This document shows positions 1 through 5,963 of a stretch of DNA of 7,204 nucleotides, piece after piece. The stretch is from positions 1 through 7,204 of the forward strand of contig SMVY01000160.1 of NCBI GenBank assembly GCA_004357415.1. The letters run 5' to 3'. The translations under genes were made by a program, and so were the position numbers. The stretch comes from Gemmatimonadota bacterium. Its GTDB lineage: Bacteria; Gemmatimonadota; Gemmatimonadetes; Gemmatimonadales; GWC2-71-9. The notes under the pieces are model-generated. The model saw only the letters and a program-made list of their open reading frames with translations, had not been told where the DNA came from and ran no database searches. The number at the start of each line of letters is the position of its first letter. Position 1 is the first letter of the stretch.

Positions 1-1
1 C

Positions 2-700
2 GAGCGCAAGATCCAGTCGGACCCCGACCGCGGATCGATGATCATCGTGGACGGCGTCTATTCGATGGAGGGCGACATCGCCGATGTGCCCTCCCTGGTG
101 CAGATCGCCCAGCGCAACGGCGTGGCCCTGGCGTTGGACGACGCCCACTCGCTCGGTGTGCTTGGTCCCAACGGGGAGGGTACCGCCGCCCATTTCGATC
201 TGGTAGACGAGGTCGACATCATCGTCGGCACCTTCTCCAAGTCGCTGGCGTCCATCGGCGGATTCGTGGTAGCGTCGGAAGAGATCATCCACTACCTGAA
301 GCACCACAGCCGGCCGCTGATCTTCACCGCCTCGCTCCCGCCGGCCAACACCGCGGGGGTAGTGGCCGCACTCGAGGTTCTCCAGAACGAGCCTGAACGC
401 CGCGACCTGTTGTGGGCCAACACCCGCCGGCTCCAGGAAGGCTTCCGGTCTATCGGCCTCGACATCGGCCCCACCGAAACACCCATCGTCCCGGTGCTCA
501 TCGGCGAACTCGACAAGACGCTCCTCTTCTGGCGCAAGCTGTTCGACGCCGGCGTGTTCACCAACCCGGTAGCGCCCCCGGCGGTGCACCCGGCGCAATG
601 CCGCCTGCGGACCAGCGTCATGGCCACGCACAGCTTCGACCAGATCGACTTCGCGCTCGAGGCCTTTGCCAAGATCGGGCGCGAACTGGGTGTAATCTGA
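2..700 (+). CDS. spt: Serine palmitoyltransferase-like PLP enzyme (5' partial)
   Basis: This is the C-terminal 232 residues of an alpha-oxoamine synthase (fold-type I PLP enzyme). The frame is open from base 2 and the start lies outside the window, so roughly 160-180 N-terminal residues are missing. Seen: the YSMEGD segment after the first strand; LDDAHSLG, with the cofactor Asp at 140-142 and His at 146-148; and the Schiff-base lysine in GTFSKS at 239-241. The segment RPLIFTASLPP is typical of serine palmitoyltransferase and, from memory, close to the Sphingomonas enzyme. The end keeps the PPA..P....LR.S..A.H pattern of the family. The family condenses an amino acid with an acyl thioester; for SPT that is serine plus palmitoyl-CoA or -ACP, giving 3-ketodihydrosphingosine in the cytoplasm. 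8-amino-7-oxononanoate synthase or 2-amino-3-ketobutyrate ligase are alternatives, but the downstream acyltransferase, reductase and PAP2 genes favour SPT. Confidence 0.85.
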   Translation, partial: ERKIQSDPDRGSMIIVDGVYSMEGDIADVPSLVQIAQRNGVALALDDAHSLGVLGPNGEGTAAHFDLVDEVDIIVGTFSKSLASIGGFVVASEEIIHYLKHHSRPLIFTASLPPANTAGVVAALEVLQNEPERRDLLWANTRRLQEGFRSIGLDIGPTETPIVPVLIGELDKTLLFWRKLFDAGVFTNPVAPPAVHPAQCRLRTSVMATHSFDQIDFALEAFAKIGRELGVI

Positions 701-705
701 GCCAG

Positions 706-1836
706 GTGTTCGCAAGGCGGGTCGACACTTCCCGCGACCTCAAGCGCTTCATCGATTTTCCCTACCGGCTCCACCGGCGGGACCCCGTGTGGGTACCGCC
801 GCTCAAGCACGACGTTCGCGCCCTCCTGTCCCAACAGAAGAACCCGTTCTTCGACCACGCCGAAGCGGACTATTTCGTGGCGGAACGGAACGGAACGGTC
901 GTCGGACGGATCGCCGCCATCTCCAACAAGCTCCACAACGAAACCCACGATGACCGGGTTGGGTTCTTCGGCTTCTTCGAGTGCGAAGACGACCCGGCGA
1001 CGGCCCACGCGTTGTTCGACGCAGCAGCCGAGTGGCTGAGTGCCAAGGGGCACGACGTGATGCGCGGTCCGGCATCGTTCTCGGTCAACGACGAGTGCGG
1101 TCTCCTGGTGGAGGGCTTCGACACCCAGCAGACGCTGATGACGCCGCACAACCCCAGGTACTACATCGCCTTGCTGGAGGGAGCGGGCTTCGCCAAGGCC
1201 AAGGACTTGTTGATGTACCACCGCGGTGTGCCTGACGGCCTCACCGATACTCCCCTGCCCGACCGGTTGTCCCGCGCCATCAACACGATCACCCGCCGTC
1301 AGGGCCTCACAATCCGACCGTTGAACATGAAGGACTTCGCCAACGAAATCGAACTGGTCAAGAAGATCTACAACCAGGCGTGGGAGAAGAACTGGGGCTT
1401 CGTGCCAATGACGGATGCTGAGATCGACCACCTCGCCGCCCAGTTCAAGCCGGTGATCGTTCCCGATCTGGTGCCGTTCGTGGAGAAGGACGGCGAGGTC
1501 ATCGGCTTTGGACTCGCGCTGCCGGACCTCAACGTGGTGTTCCGGTCCAACCGGTCGGGCCGGATGTTCCCCATCGCCCTGAAGCTGTTGTGGCAGCTCA
1601 AGACCCAACGCATCCACCGGTTGCGGGTATTGCTTCTGGGCATCGTTCCGAAGTTCCGCGGCAAGGGCATCGACGCAGTACTGTACCACTGGATCTGGAC
1701 CAAGGGCCACGAACACAAGATCCGCTGGGGCGAGGCCGGCTGGATCCTGGAAGACAATCCCGCCATGCGCCAAGCGGCGGACAAGGTGGGATTCGAACCG
1801 TACAAGACCTACCGCCTGTACGACCGAGCGCTATGA
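706..1836 (+). CDS. GNAT-fold N-acyltransferase, candidate bacterial ceramide synthase
   Basis: A 376-residue cytoplasmic protein. I chose GTG 706, 5 nt after the upstream stop, because the recognisable N-terminus (RFIDFPYRL..RDPVWVPPL, residues 14-33) begins just after it. The reading frame stays open further upstream, but only inside the SPT gene. No good ribosome binding site is visible, so translation is probably coupled. Seen: KNPFFDHAE at 45-53, VGRIAAI at 66-72, GFFGFFE at 86-92, RGPASFSVNDECG at 120-132, and a GNAT acyl-thioester loop KFRGKG at 316-321 followed by a long helix and a conserved-looking C-terminus (LEDN..MR....KVGFEPYKTYRLY). This layout is that of the GNAT-annotated proteins that act as ceramide synthase (bCerS) in Caulobacter, which N-acylate 3-ketosphinganine. 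The assignment rests on remembered family resemblance plus position between spt-like and cerR-like genes. Another N-acyltransferase specificity is possible. The stop overlaps the next start (ATGA). Confidence 0.75.
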   Translation: MFARRVDTSRDLKRFIDFPYRLHRRDPVWVPPLKHDVRALLSQQKNPFFDHAEADYFVAERNGTVVGRIAAISNKLHNETHDDRVGFFGFFECEDDPATAHALFDAAAEWLSAKGHDVMRGPASFSVNDECGLLVEGFDTQQTLMTPHNPRYYIALLEGAGFAKAKDLLMYHRGVPDGLTDTPLPDRLSRAINTITRRQGLTIRPLNMKDFANEIELVKKIYNQAWEKNWGFVPMTDAEIDHLAAQFKPVIVPDLVPFVEKDGEVIGFGLALPDLNVVFRSNRSGRMFPIALKLLWQLKTQRIHRLRVLLLGIVPKFRGKGIDAVLYHWIWTKGHEHKIRWGEAGWILEDNPAMRQAADKVGFEPYKTYRLYDRAL

Positions 1837-2801
1837 AGGTCCTCGTCACCGGTGGTACGGGTTTCGTTGGCAGCCACCTGATCGATGTTCTCCTCGAGCG
1901 CGGCGACACCGTCACCGCGCTCGTCCGTTCACCGGCCAAGGCCAAGGGGCTGGAGCCACGCGGGGTTCGCCTAGTAGTCGGCGATCTACACGATCTGCCG
2001 GCACTCGAGACGGCCACGGCCTCCCAGGACGTGGTCTACCATGTGGCGGGCCTGGTAACCGCCCGAAATCCGGCCGAGTTCGACCGCGCCAATAGCGAGG
2101 GGAGCGGCAACCTGGTGCGCGCCACGGCCGCGCGCGGCTCGCCCCGCTTCGTCCTGGTGTCATCCATGGCCGCGGCCGGCCCCTCAGCCCCGGGGCGTCC
2201 CCACACGGGCCAAGAACCGTCACAGCCGGTGACCCATTATGGCCGGAGCAAGCTGGCCGGCGAGGAAGCGGTGCGCCACAGTTCACTGCCGTGGACCATC
2301 CTCCGGCCGCCCATGGTGTACGGCCCGCGCGACAAGGAAGTCCTCAAGGTGTTCAAGCTGGCGCGCTGGGGAGTGGCTCCGGTGTTCGGATCGGGAGCCC
2401 AGGAACTCTCCGCCATAACCGGGGAGGATCTTGCCCGGGCCCTCGTGGCAGCGGCAGTCACCGACCTGGCCGTCGGCAGGACGTACTATCCCTGCCACCC
2501 GGAGATCTTCACTAGCAGGGCCTTCGCCCAGGCCATCGGCCAAGCCGTGGGACGGCGGGTGGCCACGCCGGGCGTCCCGGAGTGGCTGGCCCGCGGGCTC
2601 TTGTCCCTCACCGGCGCCGCTGCCCGCCTGGCCAATCAGGCGACCATCCTCACCGCCGACAAGGCCAACGAGTTCTTCCAACCGGCCTGGACCGGCGATC
2701 CCGCGGCGCTCACCCGCGACACGGGCTGGCAAGCCCGTCACGACCTCTCCACTGGCGTGGCTCTCACCGCGGCCTGGTATCGCGACGCTGGATGGCTGTG
2801 A
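1833..2801 (+). CDS. NAD(P)-dependent epimerase/reductase, CerR-like
   Basis: A 322-residue extended short-chain dehydrogenase. ATG 1833 shares the ATGA overlap with the preceding stop, so coupled translation is expected. Seen: the Rossmann loop GGTGFVGSHL (residues 7-16), VGDLHD at 49-54, HVAGLV at 70-75, the catalytic Ser in VSSMAA (110-111), the YxxxK pair Y136/K140 in HYGRSKLAGE, and RPPMVYGPRD at 158-167. An arginine after the second strand (R32) hints at NADPH use, an inference. In bacterial sphingolipid synthesis the CerR protein, annotated as an epimerase, reduces 3-oxo-ceramide to dihydroceramide; neighbours support that role here. Taken alone, the sequence would only be called an NAD-dependent epimerase/dehydratase, and another sterol- or sugar-type substrate cannot be excluded. 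The 3' end overlaps the PAP2 gene by 10 nt. Confidence 0.82.
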   Translation: MKVLVTGGTGFVGSHLIDVLLERGDTVTALVRSPAKAKGLEPRGVRLVVGDLHDLPALETATASQDVVYHVAGLVTARNPAEFDRANSEGSGNLVRATAARGSPRFVLVSSMAAAGPSAPGRPHTGQEPSQPVTHYGRSKLAGEEAVRHSSLPWTILRPPMVYGPRDKEVLKVFKLARWGVAPVFGSGAQELSAITGEDLARALVAAAVTDLAVGRTYYPCHPEIFTSRAFAQAIGQAVGRRVATPGVPEWLARGLLSLTGAAARLANQATILTADKANEFFQPAWTGDPAALTRDTGWQARHDLSTGVALTAAWYRDAGWL

Positions 2802-3676
2802 CTCGTTTGCGGCCGGTCGACATCCTGGTGCTGGCCTACGTCGGAATCGTCTCCGCTGTGGCCCTGGCCCGGGCGCCCGGAAGCAGCGGCACTTGGTGGC
2901 TGCTGACGGCCCACGCCATGATCGTCATACTGGTGCTGTTGGTCAATCGCCCCGGACTGGGCCGCACGGGGACGCTCCTGCGAGAGATCTACCCCTTGGT
3001 GCTGCTCGGCGCGCTGTATGGCGCGCTCGACATTCTGAACAGCAGCCGGGGAACGGACGTGTTCGACCAGGTGGTCATGGGATGGGAGGCGGCGCTGTTC
3101 GGCGGCCAGATCAGCCGGGACTGGTGGCGCGGCGCCACTAGTCCGTTCTGGTCGACCGTGCTGCACGGCGCCTATCTCACCTACTACGTCATCATCCCGT
3201 TGCCGCCGCTGTATTTTGCGGTCACCAACAACCGGGCCGCTCTCCAGCGGTCGGTCTTCCTCATCATGACCGCCTTCATCTTGAGCTATTTGTTTTTCGT
3301 GTTCTTCCCGGTGGCGGGCCCCTACTACCAGTTCGAGCGCCCCGCGGGCGAATTCATCGCCAACCCGATGGCCCGAACCGTCTATGGCATCCTGGCGACG
3401 GGGAGTTCATACGGTGCGGCCTTCCCCTCATCCCACGTCGCGGCCACCGTGGCCGCCGTGGTGGCCGCCTGGTGGGGCGCTCCGCTACTGGGGCTGGTCC
3501 TCACGCTGCCCACCGTGTTGCTCACCATCGGGGTGGTGTACACCCAGATGCACTACGGGGTCGACGTCATCGCCGGGCTGGTCATCGCCGGGCTGGCCGT
3601 GGCGCTCACCGTGGTCCTGGAAAAACGAACCTCCCCCGGCGCCGGGCGCAGGGGGAGGGTCGAAACGGCTCCGTAA
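2792..3676 (+). CDS. PAP2/AUR1-like membrane phosphatase or head-group transferase
   Basis: A 294-residue polytopic membrane protein. ATG 2792 is the likely start; GTG 2798, in a GTGA overlap with the upstream stop, is an alternative two codons later. Hydrophobic segments are visible near residues 10-27, 38-52, 66-80, 121-145, 152-173, 219-249 and 259-277. The acid-phosphatase core is clear: FPSSHVA with H215, then YTQMHYGVDVIAG with H254 and D258. The classical first motif (K-x6-RP) is not evident, though an RP occurs in FERPAGEF at 181-188. Such H...H-x3-D membrane enzymes either hydrolyse lipid phosphates or transfer a phosphoryl head group, as fungal AUR1 and the Bacteroides inositol-phosphoceramide synthase do. 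As last gene of a ceramide operon it may attach or trim the ceramide head group; the substrate is not readable. The C-terminal tail (278-294) is polar and its DNA holds a hairpin that probably terminates the opposing gene. Confidence 0.8.
   Translation: MAVTRLRPVDILVLAYVGIVSAVALARAPGSSGTWWLLTAHAMIVILVLLVNRPGLGRTGTLLREIYPLVLLGALYGALDILNSSRGTDVFDQVVMGWEAALFGGQISRDWWRGATSPFWSTVLHGAYLTYYVIIPLPPLYFAVTNNRAALQRSVFLIMTAFILSYLFFVFFPVAGPYYQFERPAGEFIANPMARTVYGILATGSSYGAAFPSSHVAATVAAVVAAWWGAPLLGLVLTLPTVLLTIGVVYTQMHYGVDVIAGLVIAGLAVALTVVLEKRTSPGAGRRGRVETAP
3630..3658 (-). terminator. Intrinsic terminator for the cytochrome gene, inside PAP2 coding end
   Basis: CCTCCCCC (3630-3637) pairs perfectly with GGGGGAGG (3651-3658) around a 13-nt loop that contains a GGCGCC palindrome. 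Read on the minus strand, the hairpin is followed by TTCGTTTTT (complement of 3621-3629), the layout of a Rho-independent terminator. It lies 25 nt past the cytochrome stop. On the + strand no T-tract follows, so it should act on minus-strand transcripts only. Termination itself is inferred. Confidence 0.6.
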
Positions 3677-3682
3677 GGCAAC

Positions 3683-4279
3683 CTACTCGCCGGCAATACC
3701 CAGATCGTCCGTGGTGTACGGCGCCGTCTGCGACGACGTGGCGGCCCGGACTCCGGCCACCTGCGCTTCGGTCACGGCGTCGGCCGAGTTGCCGAAGTTG
3801 GACCTGACGTACGTCAGCACTGCCGCGATCTCGGCGTCGGACAGCGCGCTGGCCCACGGCGTCATCATGCCGTTGAAAATGGTGCCATCGCGGGTCATCT
3901 CACCGGTCAGGCCCGACAGCACGATCTTGATCGGTACCTCGGCGTCACCGGTTGCGACAGCCGACCCGGCCAGCGGGGGGAAGGCGGGCGCAATGCCGGC
4001 ACCATCGGCCTGGTGACAGGTGACGCAGACTCTGCCGTAGACTCGCTCACCCTCGTCGCTTCCCGCCTGGTCGGCGGCGGCGTCAGCGGCCGGCGCGGCG
4101 GCAACGCTCGAAGTGTCGTCCGCGGCGGCGTCAGCGGCCGGCGCGGCGGCAAGGCTCGAAGTGTCGTCCGCAGCGGCCTGATCCGCCCCCTCCGCCCCGC
4201 CACCACAGCCCGCGGCAAACAGGAGACCGACGAAAAGGACAAAGGCACTGGTCTTCGTGGTTGTGGACTGGGTGGTCAA
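3683..4279 (-). CDS. Lipoprotein mono-haem cytochrome c
   Basis: A 198-residue exported electron carrier. The TTG start at 4277-4279 is supported by GGAGGA 8 nt upstream and by the signal peptide starting there. Seen: a basic/threonine N-terminus, hydrophobic core AFVLFVGLLFAAG, and Cys25 as probable lipidation site (the -3 residue is Ala, not the usual Leu). An Ala/Asp/Ser-rich linker of about 50 residues contains a duplicated 16-residue block. A single haem-binding CVTCH follows at 85-89. The candidate axial methionine is M139 (or M138) in NGMMTPW, and LSDAEIAAVLTYVRSNFGN (146-164) is the usual C-terminal helix of class I cytochromes c. It should sit on the outer face of the cytoplasmic membrane or in the periplasm, passing electrons between respiratory or dehydrogenase partners; none is encoded nearby. 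It converges on the PAP2 gene with 6 nt between stops. The class assignment is firm; the redox partner is unknown. Confidence 0.9.
   Translation of the reverse strand: MTTQSTTTKTSAFVLFVGLLFAAGCGGGAEGADQAAADDTSSLAAAPAADAAADDTSSVAAAPAADAAADQAGSDEGERVYGRVCVTCHQADGAGIAPAFPPLAGSAVATGDAEVPIKIVLSGLTGEMTRDGTIFNGMMTPWASALSDAEIAAVLTYVRSNFGNSADAVTEAQVAGVRAATSSQTAPYTTDDLGIAGE
4074..4171 (-). repeat. 48-bp tandem duplication in the cytochrome linker
   Basis: Two adjacent 48-nt units, about 4074-4121 and 4122-4169, differ at one position (C at 4105, G at 4153). Two further matching bases follow to 4171. The unit is a multiple of three, so the frame is kept and the protein shows two 16-residue blocks (DDTSS[L/V]AAAPAADAAA). 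The near identity points to recent slippage or unequal exchange in a linker that tolerates length change. Confidence 0.85.
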
Positions 4280-4523
4280 TTCCGCATTCCTCCGTCACAG
4301 GTTATCCGTCAGGCGGGGGGCTGGGCCCACCAGAGAGCCGCAACGCCTCCGCGATTCCTCGCTCTGGGAAGCTGAAAAAGATACACGGGATGCCCCGCCA
4401 ACGCGAGCCGCCAGGTCCGCCTGCCGGGGGCCGGGATAGCCTGCCGGCTAGGGTGGGTCCTCGGCCCGACCACACTATATTGCGGGCAACCAACTTACCG
4501 AACATTCAGCCAACGAGACCCAG
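4280..4523. other. Divergent intergenic region
   Basis: These 244 nt separate the minus-strand cytochrome gene from the + strand cysteine-rich gene and should hold both promoters. Toward the right gene, TATATT at 4476-4481 matches five of six bases of a -10 box, but no -35 box is apparent at the proper distance. Toward the cytochrome gene, the minus strand has TATCTT near 4377-4384 as a weak -10 candidate. A small perfect hairpin, TAGCC/GGCTA with loop TGCC, lies at 4437-4450, and a TGGGCCCA palindrome at 4322-4329. No RNA gene or convincing small ORF was seen. Confidence 0.5.
4288..4293 (-). promoter_or_regulatory. Ribosome binding site deciding a TTG start
   Basis: The minus strand reads GGAGGA here, with 8 nt to the TTG at 4279. 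An ATG directly abuts the motif (4285-4287), but it is too close and out of frame: it reads ATG CGG AAT and stops at a TGA overlapping the TTG. The spacing therefore favours TTG as the cytochrome start. Confidence 0.7.
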
Positions 4524-5297
4524 TTGCCCGCACCCCCGAAGTGCACCCGCCTCGGTCCCCAATGCAAAGCCATCGATGTCACCATCCTGGTAGACAACTT
4601 CGAAGAAGACGGCAGTGACACCAGCCTAGATCACAACGCCACCTGGCTCATGGGCCACACCGAGCGGATCGCCTTTGGCAAGCTGCGGCGCGACCAGGAC
4701 GAGCTACTGGTAGATGCCACGATCCACGTCCCCTGCAAGTTCCTCCGAACCGTCGACGGTCGGGCCACGTGCAAGGCCCATGGCTTCAAAGGCAAGGAGC
4801 CACCGGATCCCGCCATGCCGACTCAGCGGCTCCAATTCGGCGGTGACCGCTTCCGCATCGTCGACACCGCCAAGCAGGTCGTCAGGCGGATGCCGCACCC
4901 GCCCGCCAAACCCTCGCTCCCGGTCATTCATGACAACCCCTGCGAGGGAGCACCCTGCCGGACTGCGGACAACACCAGGTCCTCGGCCTGCTGCCGCGAC
5001 CTCCAACTCGAGGTGCTGTGCCGCAGGGGCCAGACGGCCCAAGAGGCCCTGATCAGGTCGAGGAAATCACCCTATCTTTGCAAAGTGGAACGTGAGGGAG
5101 ACGCCACGCTGGAGTTCGAGGTGATCTCCGCCTGTGGCTATCTCGAGCCGGGCGGGGTGGCCTGTACCCTCCATGGGCGGAACCGGGCCAGCGGCGAGAC
5201 CGCCAAGCCTCAGCTATGCTTTGACTGGCCCCCTAAGCGGGGCACCGTGCACCCCGGATGCGTCTTCCGGGGTCGGGGAAAACTCAAGCCGGTCTAA
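4524..5297 (+). CDS. Cysteine-rich protein with two similar halves, YkgJ-like metal-binding candidate
   Basis: I do not recognise this 257-residue protein as a named gene. TTG 4524 is the first usable start after an in-frame TAG at 4449; no clear ribosome binding site precedes it. There is no signal peptide or membrane segment, so it is likely cytoplasmic. It has 14 cysteines: 7, 14, 71, 83, 140, 145, 156, 157, 166, 186, 204, 214, 232, 246. The C-terminal half has C-x4-C, then CC, then C-x-YL...C-x2-HG...KP-x-LCFDWP, resembling the CxxCxxCC zinc/iron-chelating family (YkgJ-like), whose members end in a similar C..(H/Y)..RP..C..FP pattern. The N-terminal half repeats part of it: CKFL...GRATCKAHG (71-87) matches CGYL..GGVACTLHG (204-218). 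Metal binding is inferred from cysteine spacing only; the role is unknown. Base use resembles the neighbours, with no sign of transfer. Confidence 0.7.
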   Translation: MPAPPKCTRLGPQCKAIDVTILVDNFEEDGSDTSLDHNATWLMGHTERIAFGKLRRDQDELLVDATIHVPCKFLRTVDGRATCKAHGFKGKEPPDPAMPTQRLQFGGDRFRIVDTAKQVVRRMPHPPAKPSLPVIHDNPCEGAPCRTADNTRSSACCRDLQLEVLCRRGQTAQEALIRSRKSPYLCKVEREGDATLEFEVISACGYLEPGGVACTLHGRNRASGETAKPQLCFDWPPKRGTVHPGCVFRGRGKLKPV

Positions 5298-5373
5298 GCG
5301 AGCTAACTCCAAGCCGGGTGTGCGATTCAGCCATGCTGGGGCGTCACACTTGCGGATGGTTGCCAGACTTGGG

Positions 5374-5403
5374 GGAACCAGGCCTGGGCTCTCCCTGTAT
5401 ATC
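5374..5403 (+). promoter_or_regulatory. Candidate ECF-type autoregulated promoter
   Basis: GGAACC at 5374-5379 fits the -35 class recognised by many ECF sigma factors. After 17 nt comes GTATAT (5397-5402), a plausible -10. Initiation 6-7 nt further would fall on or next to the A of ATG 5409, giving a leaderless mRNA, which agrees with the absence of a Shine-Dalgarno sequence. ECF factors often drive their own promoter. The -10 match is loose, so this is a candidate only. The rest of the 111-nt gap (5298-5408) shows nothing clear. Confidence 0.4.
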
Positions 5404-5408
5404 ACAGT

Positions 5409-5963
5409 ATGGCAGAGCCGAGTGAGAGTTTACGCCAGGAGCACCGCCAGGTGACAGACGATCTCGCCGAACTGTACCAGACGACCTACGCCGCCGTGGT
5501 GCGGTTCCTGTACCGGAAGGTATGGGACCCCGACCGGGCCGAGGACCTGGCGCAGGAGGTATTCGTCAGAGCCATGGCGCACAAGCCCGACAAACCCCGG
5601 GCCTGGGTGTTCGCGGTGGCGGCCAATCTGGCCCGGGACGAGGCTCGGGCGGCTGTCCGGCGCAAGCGCCATTTGACGCTGCTCAAGAACGAGCCGGCGC
5701 CGATGAGTGCGCCGTTCCGGTCACCCGATGCCGAAGTGGAGCACTCGGAGAAGATGACCAAGGTTCACGAGGCCTTGGCGGACTTGACCCCCCGGGATCA
5801 GGAAGTGCTGCTCCTGTGGGACGGTGGACTGAGTTACCCTGAAATCGCTGAGCGCACCGGACTGGCCACCGGCGCCGTCGGGACAACCCTGGCACGGGCA
5901 CGGAAGCGCCTGGTAGAGGCATATGACAGACAACAGCTTCATAAACAAGCGTCACGTTCCTGA
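5409..5963 (+). CDS. ECF RNA polymerase sigma factor
   Basis: A 184-residue two-domain sigma-70 family protein, the usual size of the ECF group. Region 2 spans about residues 20-87, with DRAEDLAQEVFVRA (42-55) for core binding and RAWVFAVAANLARDEARAAVRRKR (64-87) for -10 recognition. A variable linker follows. Region 4 spans about 115-172, with LTPRDQEVLLLW and the helix-turn-helix LSYPEIAERTGLATGAVGTTLARARKRL (141-168) for -35 recognition. Start ATG 5409 has no Shine-Dalgarno motif; a promoter-like pair just upstream suggests a leaderless transcript. The gene overlaps the anti-sigma gene by 41 nt, so the two are made from one mRNA and probably coupled. It should direct RNA polymerase to a stress- or envelope-response regulon when released by the anti-sigma factor. 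The inducing signal and targets are not readable here. Confidence 0.93.
   Translation: MAEPSESLRQEHRQVTDDLAELYQTTYAAVVRFLYRKVWDPDRAEDLAQEVFVRAMAHKPDKPRAWVFAVAANLARDEARAAVRRKRHLTLLKNEPAPMSAPFRSPDAEVEHSEKMTKVHEALADLTPRDQEVLLLWDGGLSYPEIAERTGLATGAVGTTLARARKRLVEAYDRQQLHKQASRS

Noticed and set aside
292..1773. 493-codon open frame on the minus strand opposite spt and the acyltransferase gene
   Set aside because: It lies antisense to two clear protein families and shows no recognisable domain. Long antisense frames are expected opposite high-GC coding sequence.
2431..3141. 236-codon + strand frame spanning the cerR/PAP2 junction
   Set aside because: It is a Pro/Arg/Ser-rich shifted frame over two well-supported genes, with no motif of its own.
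3384..4016. 210-codon + strand frame across the PAP2 end and the cytochrome gene
   Set aside because: It covers the ends of two convergent genes in wrong frames, with low-complexity composition.
4013..4375. 120-codon + strand frame opposite the cytochrome signal and linker region
   Set aside because: Its Gly/Arg-rich repeats are the shadow of the 48-bp duplication. The minus-strand frame has the lipoprotein signal and haem motif.
5251..5273. Hairpin ACCCCGGA/TCCGGGGT near the end of the cysteine-rich gene as a terminator
   Set aside because: The 8-bp stem is real, but no T-tract follows on the + strand and it lies inside coding sequence, so termination is not supported.
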